Source: Ruegeria marina (lineage in GTDB: Bacteria; Pseudomonadota; Alphaproteobacteria; Rhodobacterales; Rhodobacteraceae). From it: a stretch of DNA of 64,000 nucleotides. Below, piece by piece: positions 17,551-28,225 of the stretch. Made by a program: the position numbers and the translations under genes. The notes under the pieces were generated by a model. The model was not told the origin of the DNA, searched no databases, and saw only the letters and a list, made by a program, of their open reading frames with translations. Within the stretch, counting starts at the first letter, position 1. Every line of letters begins with the position of its first letter. The stretch covers positions 124,001 to 188,000 of the forward strand of contig NZ_FMZV01000004.1 in the NCBI RefSeq assembly GCF_900101475.1, read 5' to 3'.

Positions 17551-18405
17551 ATGAGCCAGTCGTCCCGCCAGGCCATCGTCTACATGGTTCTCGCGATCCT
17601 GTTCTTCACGCTGATGGATGCTACGGTCAAGGCGCTGACGCCGCGCATCGGCGTGATCCCGGCGCTCTGGGCGCGCTACACCGGCCAGATGGTGCTGGTG
17701 GTGCTGCTTGTGCTGCCGCGCCTGCACCGCGTGGCGCGCACCCGCTACCCGCGCCTGCAACTGCTGCGCTCGCTGATGCTGATGGGGGCCACCTGGTTCT
17801 TCTTCATCGGCATCAGCCGCATTCCGCTGACCGACGCCAGCGCGCTGATGGCGGTCAACCCGGTGCTGATCACGCTGGGTGCGGCGCTTTTCCTCGGCGA
17901 GGCGCTGGGCCCCCGGCGCATCCTCGGCATCGCCATCGCGCTGGCCGGGGCGATGATCATCCTGCGCCCCGGTTCGGCCCTGTTCCAGCCCGCCGCCCTG
18001 TTCCCGCTGGCCGCCGCTGCCTGCTATTCGACCTATGCGCTGCTTACCCGCCGCGTCGGCCCGGACGAGGATGTCTGGACCTCGCTGCTCTATACCGGTC
18101 TTATCGGCACCATCATCCTCAGCCTCGTGGTCGCCCCCTACTGGCAGACGCCCGACCTGGCGGCCTGGGGCCTGATCGTGCTGGTTGTCGGTTTCGGCAC
18201 CATGGGCCAGCTCAGCCTGATCCGCGCCTTCTCGCAGGGCGAGGCCGCGATGCTTGCCCCCTACGCCTATTGCGGCCTGGGCTTCGCCGCTGTCTGGAGT
18301 GCGGTGTTTTTCGGCGAATATCCCGATGTCTGGACGATCCTGGGCGCGCTTGTGATCGCGGGGGCGGGCCTGTATGTCTGGCATCGCGAAATGCACAGCC
18401 GGTAA
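17551..18405 (+). CDS. EamA/DMT-family transporter
   Basis: A 284-residue inner-membrane protein with ten predicted helices in two EamA repeats, an exporter-type drug/metabolite transporter. Typical features are the opening YMVLAILFFTLMDATVKAL, the repeat-ending ISRIPLTDASALMAVNPVLITLGAALFLGEALGPRRILGIAIALAGAMIILRPG, and the second-repeat AFSQGEAAMLAPYAYCGLGFAAVWSAVFFGEYPDVWTILGALVIAGAGLYVWHRE. The substrate cannot be inferred. The stop lies nine bases before the acyltransferase gene, so these two form an operon. Confidence 0.92.
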   Translation: MSQSSRQAIVYMVLAILFFTLMDATVKALTPRIGVIPALWARYTGQMVLVVLLVLPRLHRVARTRYPRLQLLRSLMLMGATWFFFIGISRIPLTDASALMAVNPVLITLGAALFLGEALGPRRILGIAIALAGAMIILRPGSALFQPAALFPLAAAACYSTYALLTRRVGPDEDVWTSLLYTGLIGTIILSLVVAPYWQTPDLAAWGLIVLVVGFGTMGQLSLIRAFSQGEAAMLAPYAYCGLGFAAVWSAVFFGEYPDVWTILGALVIAGAGLYVWHREMHSR

Positions 18406-18414
18406 GAGACCCCG

Positions 18415-19341
18415 ATGCCCCTGGAAAAATCCGAACTCAGCCGCGGCGCGCGCGCGTCCTACTACGCCCAATACCTGGTGCTGCGCGGGCTGATCGGTGG
18501 CATGCGGATGCTCCCCTATGGCACGCGGATCGCGGCCATGGGCCGGTTGATGAGCACGCTGGGGCCGCTGGTGGGGTTCAGCAAGCGCATTCGCGCCAAC
18601 CTTGCGCTCACCTGCCCCGGTCTGCCCGAGGAGGAGATCAGCCGCCTGTGTCGCGCCGTCCCCGACAACGCGGGGCGCGCGATCATGGAACATTTCTCGC
18701 CCGAGGATTTCACCAAACGCCAGAGAGCCGCCGAAATCACCGGCCCCGGCGTCGCCGCCTTTGACGCGGCCGTCGCGGCGGGCAAGCCGGTGATGATGAT
18801 CACCGCCCATTTTGGCCATTACCTGGCTGCACGGGTCGCATTGCAGGCCCGCAGCGGCAAGCCGATCGGCTGCCTCTACCGCCGCATGGCCAACCCCTAT
18901 TTCAACGAGATTTATGTCGATGCCTTCCACAAGACCGGCAAGCCGATGTTCGAACAGGGGCGGCGCGGCATGATGGAGATGGTCCGCGCGCTGAAACAGG
19001 GCGGGATCATCGCCATCGTCTCGGACCTGCACGCCCATGGGGGCGAGGCGCTCGACTTCTTCGGCCAGCCCGCCGTCACATCGGTCCTGAACGCCGAACT
19101 GGCGCTGAAATACGATGCGGTGATGATACCTTGTTACGCGGTGCGCAAACCGAACGGGCTGGATTTCGAAATCGTCCTGCACGATCCGGTGCCGCATTCC
19201 GACGCCAGAACCATGACCCAGTTCATCAACGACGATCTGGAAAAGATGGTGCGCCGGCATATGGGGCAATGGTTCTGGATCCACCGCCGCTGGAAACCCT
19301 GGCTCGACGCCGAACCCGAGACGGACACAGGCGACGCCTGA
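18415..19341 (+). CDS. LpxL/HtrB-family lysophospholipid or lipid A acyltransferase
   Basis: A 308-residue membrane-associated acyltransferase of the LPLAT superfamily, related to the enzymes that add secondary acyl chains to lipid A. Family features are MITAHFGHYLAARVAL, IGCLYRRMANPYFNEIY, QGGIIAIVSDLHAHGGEALDFFGQPAVTSV and the C-terminal QWFWIHRRWKPW. The catalytic motif is altered: His132 is followed at the acidic position by Leu137 (H-F-G-H-Y-L) rather than Glu or Asp. Either activity is lost or another residue, for example His135, takes over. It abuts the stop codon of the convergent DUF1223 gene. Confidence 0.85.
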   Translation: MPLEKSELSRGARASYYAQYLVLRGLIGGMRMLPYGTRIAAMGRLMSTLGPLVGFSKRIRANLALTCPGLPEEEISRLCRAVPDNAGRAIMEHFSPEDFTKRQRAAEITGPGVAAFDAAVAAGKPVMMITAHFGHYLAARVALQARSGKPIGCLYRRMANPYFNEIYVDAFHKTGKPMFEQGRRGMMEMVRALKQGGIIAIVSDLHAHGGEALDFFGQPAVTSVLNAELALKYDAVMIPCYAVRKPNGLDFEIVLHDPVPHSDARTMTQFINDDLEKMVRRHMGQWFWIHRRWKPWLDAEPETDTGDA

Positions 19342-20040
19342 TCACCTGATCCGCGCCGCGGCCACGATCGGCCCGGCATCGGCCCGCTGCACCAGCACCA
19401 CCACCGGCAGGTCGCCCTCGACCGGCACCGTCAGATCCAGCGCCGCGCTGCCGTTCCATCGGCCCACGACGGTCATGCTTTCAACCACATTGGCATAGTC
19501 CAGTTCCTGGCCCGCAAGCTCACCCCGCGTGATCGAGGCATGGCGCAGCGGAGCATAACGCACCAGTTGCAGCACATGGTCTCCGGTGCTCCCTGCCCCC
19601 GCAGGCGTCAGCGAGATGCTCACCGCATCCTCTGCGCGCGATACCGACAGTTCGGCCTGCGCAGGCTGCGCCTTCTGCGCCTCGATCAGGCGCATCACAT
19701 CCGCCTCGCGCGTGCCCACCACGTCCTGGCCCCCCTGCACGACCATCTGCGGCGTAAAGATCATGGTCCGCCCGCCCGACCGGGCATAGGCCTGCTGCCG
19801 CAAGGTGTTTGCCGGGCTGGCAAAGGTATCCTTCCAGCCGATATAGTCCCAATAATCCACATGCAGCGCCAATCCGATCACGTCATCCCGCGCCGCCAGC
19901 CTGTGCATGATCTTGTCCGCCGGCGGGCACGAAGAACAGCCCTGCGAGGTGAACAATTCCACCACAACCGGCTGTTCCGCTCCGGCAAGACCGGGCAAGC
20001 TCAGCGCGGCCAGCGCAAGGTACAGGGCGGCTGGTTTCAT
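19342..20040 (-). CDS. DUF1223 thioredoxin-fold exported protein
   Basis: A 232-residue protein with signal peptide (MKPAALYLALAALSLPGLAGA) and a DUF1223 domain. VVVELFTSQGCSSCPPADKIMHRLA contains a CSSC pair resembling thioredoxin-like redox sites. VIGLALHVDYWDYIGWKDTFASPANTLRQQAYA and YTPQ-like FTPQMVVQGGQDVVG are family signatures, and the C-terminal half is a beta-rich domain. The family is widespread in alphaproteobacteria without an agreed function; a periplasmic redox role is inference. It converges on the acyltransferase gene, and its promoter region is shared with acnA. Confidence 0.88.
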   Translation of the reverse strand: MKPAALYLALAALSLPGLAGAEQPVVVELFTSQGCSSCPPADKIMHRLAARDDVIGLALHVDYWDYIGWKDTFASPANTLRQQAYARSGGRTMIFTPQMVVQGGQDVVGTREADVMRLIEAQKAQPAQAELSVSRAEDAVSISLTPAGAGSTGDHVLQLVRYAPLRHASITRGELAGQELDYANVVESMTVVGRWNGSAALDLTVPVEGDLPVVVLVQRADAGPIVAAARIR

Positions 20041-20136
20041 GGCGCGTCTCCTTCCGGTTCGAATGTCCTATTTCCAGATCTACGCCGCAGAGGCTCACAA
20101 CACCAATCAAGGTTGCTTGAGCGCCGCATGCTGCCC

Positions 20137-20154
20137 GGTATACAATTGTATACC
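20137..20154. promoter_or_regulatory. 18-bp perfect palindrome upstream of acnA
   Basis: GGTATACAATTGTATACC is a perfect 18-bp palindrome in the 252-base gap between the DUF1223 gene and acnA, 138 bases before the acnA start. Its GTATAC halves resemble GntR-family operator halves. A second, related site lies 26 bases downstream. Confidence 0.7.
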
Positions 20155-20180
20155 TTCATATTGCAAAGCCATGTGTGCAA

Positions 20181-20190
20181 TGGTATACCA
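20181..20190. promoter_or_regulatory. Second palindrome TGGTATACCA upstream of acnA
   Basis: A 10-bp perfect palindrome that repeats the GGTATACC ends of the site at 20137-20154. Centre-to-centre spacing is 40 bases, about four helical turns, so the same dimeric regulator could bind both on one DNA face. Confidence 0.6.
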
Positions 20191-20292
20191 AAATTGACGC
20201 ACCCCCCGTCTTGGCGCTTGAACCAAAGGCGGACGTGATGCAGATAACCCGCAGCGAATCCCATTTCCACGTTCCTCGAGAGGGAGGCCAAG

Positions 20293-23043
<2,751 letters not shown>

Positions 23044-23065
23044 GGCCGGTCGGTCGAAACAAGAG

Positions 23066-23095
23066 CGGGCGCCCCAACCGGCGCCCGTTTTTTTT
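23066..23095 (+). terminator. Terminator of acnA
   Basis: Perfect 8-bp stem CGGGCGCC/GGCGCCCG with a six-base loop and eight T residues, 22 bases after the stop codon. Confidence 0.95.
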
Positions 23096-23141
23096 GCGAG
23101 GCTCTGCCTCGCGCTCCGGAGTATTTGCGACCAGAAAGAAG
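23096..23141 (+). repeat. GAGTATTT-type intergenic repeat, forward copy
   Basis: A 7-bp hairpin GCGAGGC/GCCTCGC (loop TCT) directly follows the acnA terminator T-run. CTCCGGAGTATTT comes next and then an A/G-rich tail ending AGAAAGAAG. The order of parts matches the copies at 2558-2609 (minus), 23160-23222 (minus) and 63700-63743. Confidence 0.6.
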
Positions 23142-23159
23142 CGCGAACACGTGTCCCGC

Positions 23160-23222
23160 ATTTCATCTTCTCAGAAATACGCCGGGGAACTGCCCGCCAG
23201 GGCGGCGGGGGCAGCGCCCCCT
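23160..23222 (-). repeat. GAGTATTT-type intergenic repeat, reverse copy
   Basis: On the minus strand this reads a GGGGGC/GCCCCC hairpin, a second imperfect GC hairpin, CCCCGGCGTATTT, CTGAGA and AGATGAAAT. It faces the forward copy at 23096-23141, so the acnA-ccmG gap holds an inverted pair. Confidence 0.6.
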
Positions 23223-23238
23223 CTGTCCAAGACCGGGG

Positions 23239-23778
23239 CTAGCGGGCCGCGGCCTTTTCCAGCGCCGGGCGGATCGTGCTGTCGATCACCCGCGAGGTGA
23301 TCGGTCCGGCAAAGCGCAGAACGATCGCGCCGTCCCCCGCGATGACATAGGTTTCGGGAACTCCGTAAACGCCCCAGTCGAGACCGGTTCGCCCTTGCTC
23401 GTCCCGCCCAAGGGCCGCGAAAGGGTTTCCCAACTCGTCCAGGAATGCCTGCGCGTTCTCCACCTTGTCCTTGTAGTTCACACCGTAGATCGGAATGCCT
23501 TCGGCGGCGAGTTTTTCAAGGCTCGGATGTTCGGCCCGACATGGGGCACACCAACTGGCCCAGAAATTGACAAGCTTCACCTCGCCATCCCGCAATGTGG
23601 CTTCGTCGAAGCCCGGCGCGCCGGGAAATTCTGTCAGAACCAATGCAGGGGCGGGCTGGCCCTCGCGCGCCGATGGCAGGGATTCGGGATCATCGCGGAA
23701 CATGCCGACAGCGGCCAGCAGTACGAACGCACCGAAAATCAGCGGTGGCGCCAGCATCAATGGAGAAACCTTAGCCAT
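23239..23778 (-). CDS. ccmG: Cytochrome c biogenesis thioredoxin CcmG (DsbE)
   Basis: A 179-residue membrane-anchored periplasmic thioredoxin that keeps apocytochrome c haem-binding cysteines reduced. An N-terminal membrane anchor (LMLAPPLIFGAFVLLAAVGMF) precedes a thioredoxin domain with active site WCAPC in NFWASWCAPCRAEHP. The CcmG-type GVNYKDKVENAQAFLDELGNPF and the cis-proline region YGVPETYVI follow. Its start overlaps the ccmD stop by 8 bases, making it the last gene of the ccmABCDG operon. Confidence 0.96.
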   Translation of the reverse strand: MAKVSPLMLAPPLIFGAFVLLAAVGMFRDDPESLPSAREGQPAPALVLTEFPGAPGFDEATLRDGEVKLVNFWASWCAPCRAEHPSLEKLAAEGIPIYGVNYKDKVENAQAFLDELGNPFAALGRDEQGRTGLDWGVYGVPETYVIAGDGAIVLRFAGPITSRVIDSTIRPALEKAAAR

Positions 23779-23929
23779 CGCGTGACACCCTCTGCTCGAT
23801 CTGTTCCATTTCCGTCCGAACCTTTCGGCCGCGGCGCAGGCTCAGTGCAACCAGTGCAACCAGCAGCAAGATGGATGCGCCGTAGGCAGACAGGACCGTT
23901 GCTGCGTATTTTCCAAGATCGGGGATCAT
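23771..23929 (-). CDS. ccmD: Haem exporter protein CcmD
   Basis: A 52-residue protein with a single membrane helix (AATVLSAYGASILLLVALVALSLRR) followed by a basic cytoplasmic tail (KVRTEMEQIEQRVSRDG). Position between ccmC and ccmG, size and the Tyr/Ala-Ser-rich helix identify CcmD, which helps release holo-CcmE from the CcmABC complex. Its ATG at 23929 overlaps the end of ccmC by four bases. Too short for most automated gene calls. Confidence 0.93.
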   Translation of the reverse strand: MIPDLGKYAATVLSAYGASILLLVALVALSLRRGRKVRTEMEQIEQRVSRDG

Positions 23930-24699
23930 CCGTTCACCCTTTCCCGTGCCAGCAGCGCCTTGATCCGGCGCGCGCGAATCTCGGTTCCGGTGCGGTAGAA
24001 CACAAGGGCCACGAACAGCAGGAAGAAACCCACCATGGAAAGCAGTAACGGGTAGGCATAGACATTGCTGACCTTTTCGGTTGTGTCGGCGCCGGTGACA
24101 GCGCCGGCGCGCAGGACGGACGCCCCCTGATGCAGGCCCTGGTTCCAGAAATAGACGGCGTATCGGCTGAGAACGGCAAAGACCGAGCCCACAAGACACA
24201 GAACAGAGGTCAGATCGGCGGCAGTGTCGGGATCCTCGATGGCCTCCCAAAGGGCGATGTACCCAAGGTAGAACAGGAACAGCACCAGAAAGGACGTCAG
24301 GCGCGGGTCCCATTCCCACCAGGTGCCCCACATGGGCTGGCCCCAGATCGCCCCGGTAATCAGCGCGATCATGGTCATCACCGCGCCGATCGGCGCTGCG
24401 GCGCGCGATGCCAGAGCGCTGACATGGTGCCGCCGGATCAGCCAGACCAGTGAGGTCACCAGCATCATGAACCAGGCGCTGGTCGCCAGAAAGGCCGATG
24501 GCACGTGCACATAGATGATCTTGACCGTGGAGCCCTGCCGGAAGTCGTCGGGCGTGAAGAAGAAGCCCCAGACAAGCCCGCCGATCAGCGTCACGGCGGT
24601 CAGCAGCCACAGGACGGGCAATACCCGCTCGGTGGTGGCGAGGAACTTGCGCGGATTGGCATATTCCCAGAGTGCGTTGAGTCTCGTCGATATCGTCAT
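23926..24699 (-). CDS. ccmC: Haem lyase/exporter subunit CcmC
   Basis: A 257-residue, six-helix haem-handling protein that presents haem to CcmE in the periplasm. The tryptophan-rich WWD motif is visible (MWGTWWEWDPRLTSFLVL), with the two flanking haem-ligand histidine regions VKIIYVHVPSAFLA and FWNQGLHQGASVLR. The gene overlaps ccmD and follows ccmB after a 45-base gap. Confidence 0.97.
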   Translation of the reverse strand: MTISTRLNALWEYANPRKFLATTERVLPVLWLLTAVTLIGGLVWGFFFTPDDFRQGSTVKIIYVHVPSAFLATSAWFMMLVTSLVWLIRRHHVSALASRAAAPIGAVMTMIALITGAIWGQPMWGTWWEWDPRLTSFLVLFLFYLGYIALWEAIEDPDTAADLTSVLCLVGSVFAVLSRYAVYFWNQGLHQGASVLRAGAVTGADTTEKVSNVYAYPLLLSMVGFFLLFVALVFYRTGTEIRARRIKALLARERVNG

Positions 24700-24744
24700 G
24701 GAGCCTATCTAGTCCGAAGCGGGGGCTTTCTCAATTGACTTGCG

Positions 24745-25401
24745 TCAACGCAGATTGACGCGGAGGACGGCAGCGCTGGCAAAGGGCAATAGCGCGATGA
24801 CCGCGGCACTGATGCCGGCCAGCATCATCAGCGGTGTGGCGAGGGTCATGCCTTCGGCGCCGCGGCGGGCAACCTCGGCGCCGTAGATCAGAGTCGGCAT
24901 GTAGAGAGGCAGCACCAGCAGCGACAAGAGCAGGCCGCCGCGCTTGAGACCGACGGTCAGCGCCGCGCCGAAGGTGCCTATCACGCTCAGCGCTGGGGTG
25001 CCAAGCGCCAGCGAGACCACCAGCCACAGAAAGCCCGGCCCCGGCAGGTTCAGCAACACGCCCAGTACCGGCGCGGCAAGCACCAGCGGCAGGCCGGTGG
25101 TCAGCCAATGCGCAAGCGCCTTGATCGTGACGACCGATTCCAGCGGCAGCGGCGCGGTGGCCAACAGATCGAGCGTGCCATCCTCCCAATCGAGCGCCAG
25201 CAGCCGGTCGAGCGACAGGAGACAGGCCAGCAGCGCCCCCAGCCACAAGACGCCCGGAGCTATGGAGGCCAGCAGCGCCGATTGCGGCCCCACCGAGAAC
25301 GGAACCAGCACCGTGACGATCAGGAAGAACGCCAGCCCCAGGCCAAAGCCGCCCCCGGCGCGCAGGGCCAGGACAAGGTCGCGTTTCAGCAGCGCGATCA
25401 C
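24745..25401 (-). CDS. ccmB: Haem exporter permease CcmB
   Basis: A 218-residue membrane protein with six hydrophobic segments, partner of the CcmA ATPase. Typical stretches are [57 protein letters not shown] and [21 protein letters not shown]. Its ATG overlaps the ccmA stop codon by four bases, showing translational coupling. Confidence 0.96.
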   Translation of the reverse strand: MIALLKRDLVLALRAGGGFGLGLAFFLIVTVLVPFSVGPQSALLASIAPGVLWLGALLACLLSLDRLLALDWEDGTLDLLATAPLPLESVVTIKALAHWLTTGLPLVLAAPVLGVLLNLPGPGFLWLVVSLALGTPALSVIGTFGAALTVGLKRGGLLLSLLVLPLYMPTLIYGAEVARRGAEGMTLATPLMMLAGISAAVIALLPFASAAVLRVNLR

Positions 25402-26012
25402 AGGAATCCTCCGTCGAAATCGCTGTCCAGGGAAGGTCTGGCCTTGTAGGGACCGACATCCAGAACCTCGCCTTCGAGGCCAAGGTCGATATGGGTGGCA
25501 ATCAGGGCCGATCCGCCCTGCCCCAGATGCGCGCGCACCGCTGCCGCGAACATGGCGACCGCCTCGCGGTCGAGCGACACGGTGGGCTCATCCAGCATCC
25601 AGATCGGTCGACCGGTGACAAGAAGGCGCGACAGGCCCAGACGCCTCTTCTGGCCTGCCGACAGGTTTCCGGCATGACGGTCGGCCAGGTCGTCCAGGTG
25701 AAAGGCCGTGAGCGCCGGACCGATGTCGCGCCCCCCGAACACCGAGGCCCAGAAACGCAGGTTCTCGGTCACCGACAGCGTTGGTTTCAGCCCGTCGGAA
25801 TGGCCGGCATAGGCAATGCGATCCTCGGCACCTTCGATCCTGCCGGACAGCGGCGGCTGCAACCCCGCCAGCGTGCGCAACAGGGTCGTCTTGCCCGCCC
25901 CGTTGGGGCCGCGCAGGATCAGCGCACGGCCCGGTTCGAGCGCGAAACTCAGCCCTTCGATCACGGGCACGCCGCCGCGGGCAATGGCAAGGTCAGTCAC
26001 GGTCAGTGTCAT
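25398..26012 (-). CDS. ccmA: Haem exporter ATP-binding protein CcmA
   Basis: A 204-residue ABC ATPase of the CcmABCD complex that powers release of holo-CcmE. The Walker A motif is [18 protein letters not shown], the signature motif [16 protein letters not shown] and Walker [13 protein letters not shown]. The small size, with no extra domains, is typical of CcmA. It is the first gene of the operon; the promoter must lie in the 64 bases between it and the Mth938 gene or further upstream. Confidence 0.96.
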   Translation of the reverse strand: MTLTVTDLAIARGGVPVIEGLSFALEPGRALILRGPNGAGKTTLLRTLAGLQPPLSGRIEGAEDRIAYAGHSDGLKPTLSVTENLRFWASVFGGRDIGPALTAFHLDDLADRHAGNLSAGQKRRLGLSRLLVTGRPIWMLDEPTVSLDREAVAMFAAAVRAHLGQGGSALIATHIDLGLEGEVLDVGPYKARPSLDSDFDGGFL

Positions 26013-26076
26013 GAAACGGGCTTAGCCTATTGGAAGGACGGGAAAAAGGCCGCAAATGACGCATCCGAGACGGCGT

Positions 26077-26430
26077 TCACACCGGCAGCACCGCCAGCGC
26101 GATCCGGCGGCCTTCGGACAGAAGGACATTGTAGGTACGGCAGGCCGATGGTGAAGTCATGATTTCGACCCCCGTCCCCGCCTCTTCCAGAGAAGCCCGC
26201 AATGCGGCCGGGATATGCGCGACCTCTGCGCCGGTGCCGATGAAGAGCACGTCGATCTGGTCCGCAAGCGCCAGCAGCGGATCCGCATCCGCGTACCCGC
26301 CCCAGGTCGAGGTTCCGCGCGGGCCGGTGAGCGTCGCCCCCTGCCAGACCACACCGCCGATGCGAAAAAATCCGGGGCCATAGCCATCGACCGGTTCTGC
26401 GTCGGTGTAGCTCACTTCGGTCAGGCGCAT
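26077..26430 (-). CDS. Mth938-like domain protein
   Basis: A 117-residue protein of the Mth938/NDUFAF3-like family. Typical features are the FFRIGGVVWQGATLTGPRG strand pair, DVLFIGTGAEVAHIPAALRASLEEAG, and the C-terminal SPSACRTYNVLLSEGRRIALAVLPV. The mitochondrial relative NDUFAF3 assists complex I assembly; the bacterial role is unknown. It is often found next to secF, as here, with one intervening gene. One base separates it from tauE, so the two are co-transcribed. Confidence 0.88.
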   Translation of the reverse strand: MRLTEVSYTDAEPVDGYGPGFFRIGGVVWQGATLTGPRGTSTWGGYADADPLLALADQIDVLFIGTGAEVAHIPAALRASLEEAGTGVEIMTSPSACRTYNVLLSEGRRIALAVLPV

Positions 26431-26431
26431 G

Positions 26432-27196
26432 TCAATCTCTCAGGTTCCAGAACGGAAGGCCCGTCAGCGCGGCGCCCAGGATCAGCCCATAGGCGGCCAG
26501 GCGGTAGGCCCTTTCATATCCCGGAACGAATAGCGCCGCACCCAACACCGTGCCAAGCATATTCGGAAGGATCAGCACAAGGCCGGTCACGAAAAACCCG
26601 GGATCGAGACGTCCGGCCACCCCCATCATGGCCAGAACCATCCAGTCATAGCCGAACAGGTAGAAGGTTATATTCGCCCGGATCACCGGGGCAGGTTTCG
26701 GGCTTGCCATATAGACGAAGATCACCGGCGGACCGGGAATTCCGGCGACGCCGCCAAGGAACCCAGATGCCGAACCGGTCGCAGCGACGGCGGCCGGGGG
26801 CAATACCCCGGCGTAACGCCACCCAAGAACCAGCCCGGCCAGCATGATCAGGGAAATGCCCGAGACCAGATACCGGAAGTGCTGCGGGTCGAGCAGGAAA
26901 AGCGCCGAAAGGCCAAGCGGCAAGGCAATGGCAGCTCCCCCCAGAAGCCGGACAAGATCGCCCTTGTCCACATGCCGGGCCGCGCGGGGCAGCATCGGCA
27001 CCGGGCCTACGATATCCATCAGCACCAAGGTCGTGATGGCAGCAACCGGGGACAGAACGGCGCCGGCGAATGGCAGGTAGATCAGCGCGGTGCCAAAGCC
27101 AGCGAAACCGCGCACCAATCCGGCCAGAAGCGCCGCCCCGGCCAGGATCGACATCTCGGAAGACGGCAGGTCAAATAAAAATTCCATGAAGGGCAT
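26432..27196 (-). CDS. TauE/SafE-family membrane permease
   Basis: A 254-residue protein with seven to eight helices and the two TauE/SafE repeats. The signature GLVRGFAGFGTALIYLPFAGAVLSPVAAI sits in the first half and GSASGFLGGVAGIPGPPVIFVYMAS in the second. The family exports sulfite, sulfoacetate or related organosulfur anions, but substrate cannot be read from sequence. It lies between secF and the Mth938 gene, an unusual position for a transporter. The start at 27196 has no strong ribosome site; the ATG nine bases later is also possible. Confidence 0.9.
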   Translation of the reverse strand: MPFMEFLFDLPSSEMSILAGAALLAGLVRGFAGFGTALIYLPFAGAVLSPVAAITTLVLMDIVGPVPMLPRAARHVDKGDLVRLLGGAAIALPLGLSALFLLDPQHFRYLVSGISLIMLAGLVLGWRYAGVLPPAAVAATGSASGFLGGVAGIPGPPVIFVYMASPKPAPVIRANITFYLFGYDWMVLAMMGVAGRLDPGFFVTGLVLILPNMLGTVLGAALFVPGYERAYRLAAYGLILGAALTGLPFWNLRD

Positions 27197-27255
27197 CGTG
27201 AAGGGTTCCGCCGCGAGCGATTAGTGCCAGCGGCGGAACGGCAATGACGCCAGGC

Positions 27256-28224
27256 TCAGGCGTCGATATCGGCGAACTGGTTGCCGGTTGTATTCGTCGG
27301 TTTCGACCAATCGCGCTTGACCCCCAGCCAGAGCAGGATGGTCGAGGCGACAAAAATGGACGAATACGTCCCCACCACGATTCCCCAGATCATCGCGAAG
27401 ACGAATCCGCGGATTACGTCGCCACCCAGGACATAGAGCGAGATCAGCGCCAGAAGCGTCGTCACAGAGGTCATCAGGGTCCGGCTGAGCGTCTCGTTTA
27501 TCGACAGGTTCAGCAGATCCTTCAGCTCCATCTGCTTGTATTTACGCAGGTTCTCCCGCACACGGTCGAACACGACGACGGTGTCGTTCAGCGAATAGCC
27601 CACGATGGTCAGCAAGGCGGCGATGATCGCAAGGTCGAAACGGATCTGAAGTTCGGAAAAGATGCCGATGGTCAGGATCACGTCATGGATGAGCGCCGCA
27701 ACCGCGCCGAGGGCGAATTGCCATTCGAAACGCAGCCAGATGTAGACCAGCACCGACAAGATCGCCAGCGACACGGCCAGGATCGCGGTCTGGATCAGTT
27801 CACCCGAAACCTTCGGGCCGACGGATTCCACCGAGACGAATTGAATATCCGCCGTTGCCGCGCTGAGCGCCGCCTCGACTGCGGCGATGGTTTCGGCGCT
27901 GACCGCCTCGGCCTCGTCCTGTGCCTGAATGCGGATCATCGCCACGTTTTCATCCGGTCCGAAGGTCGGGTCGAACACCTCGGTGATGGTCACATCGCCC
28001 AGCCCCAGCGGCGTAATGGCATCGCGATAGACGCCCACGTCGATGGGCTGCGTGCTTTGCGTGCGGATCGTGGTACCGCCACGAAAGTCGATGCCGAAGT
28101 TCAGCCCCTGCAAGGCAAAGGAGGCAAACCCGATCACCACCATAAGGGCCGAAATACCCAGCCACAGCTTCCAGCGGCCGAAAAAGTCGAACGAGGTTTC
28201 GTTCGGAACAAGTTTCAAGCGCAT
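27256..28224 (-). CDS. secF: Protein translocase subunit SecF
   Basis: A 322-residue inner-membrane subunit that, with SecD, uses the proton gradient to pull secreted proteins through SecYEG. Visible features are the first helix after SFDFFGRWKLWLGISALMVVIGFAS, LNFGIDFRGGTTIRTQ, a short periplasmic domain, and the conserved VGYSLNDTVVVFDRVREN and NETLSRTLMTSVTTLLALISLYVLGG segments. One base after secD. Confidence 0.97.
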   Translation of the reverse strand: MRLKLVPNETSFDFFGRWKLWLGISALMVVIGFASFALQGLNFGIDFRGGTTIRTQSTQPIDVGVYRDAITPLGLGDVTITEVFDPTFGPDENVAMIRIQAQDEAEAVSAETIAAVEAALSAATADIQFVSVESVGPKVSGELIQTAILAVSLAILSVLVYIWLRFEWQFALGAVAALIHDVILTIGIFSELQIRFDLAIIAALLTIVGYSLNDTVVVFDRVRENLRKYKQMELKDLLNLSINETLSRTLMTSVTTLLALISLYVLGGDVIRGFVFAMIWGIVVGTYSSIFVASTILLWLGVKRDWSKPTNTTGNQFADIDA

Positions 28225-28225
28225 G

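Noticed and set aside
17474-17554. A 26-codon open frame after fliG whose stop overlaps the EamA start as ATGA
   Set aside because: It has no ribosome binding site and no composition typical of a leader peptide. A four-base overlap can occur by chance in GC-rich gaps. I left it out of the features.
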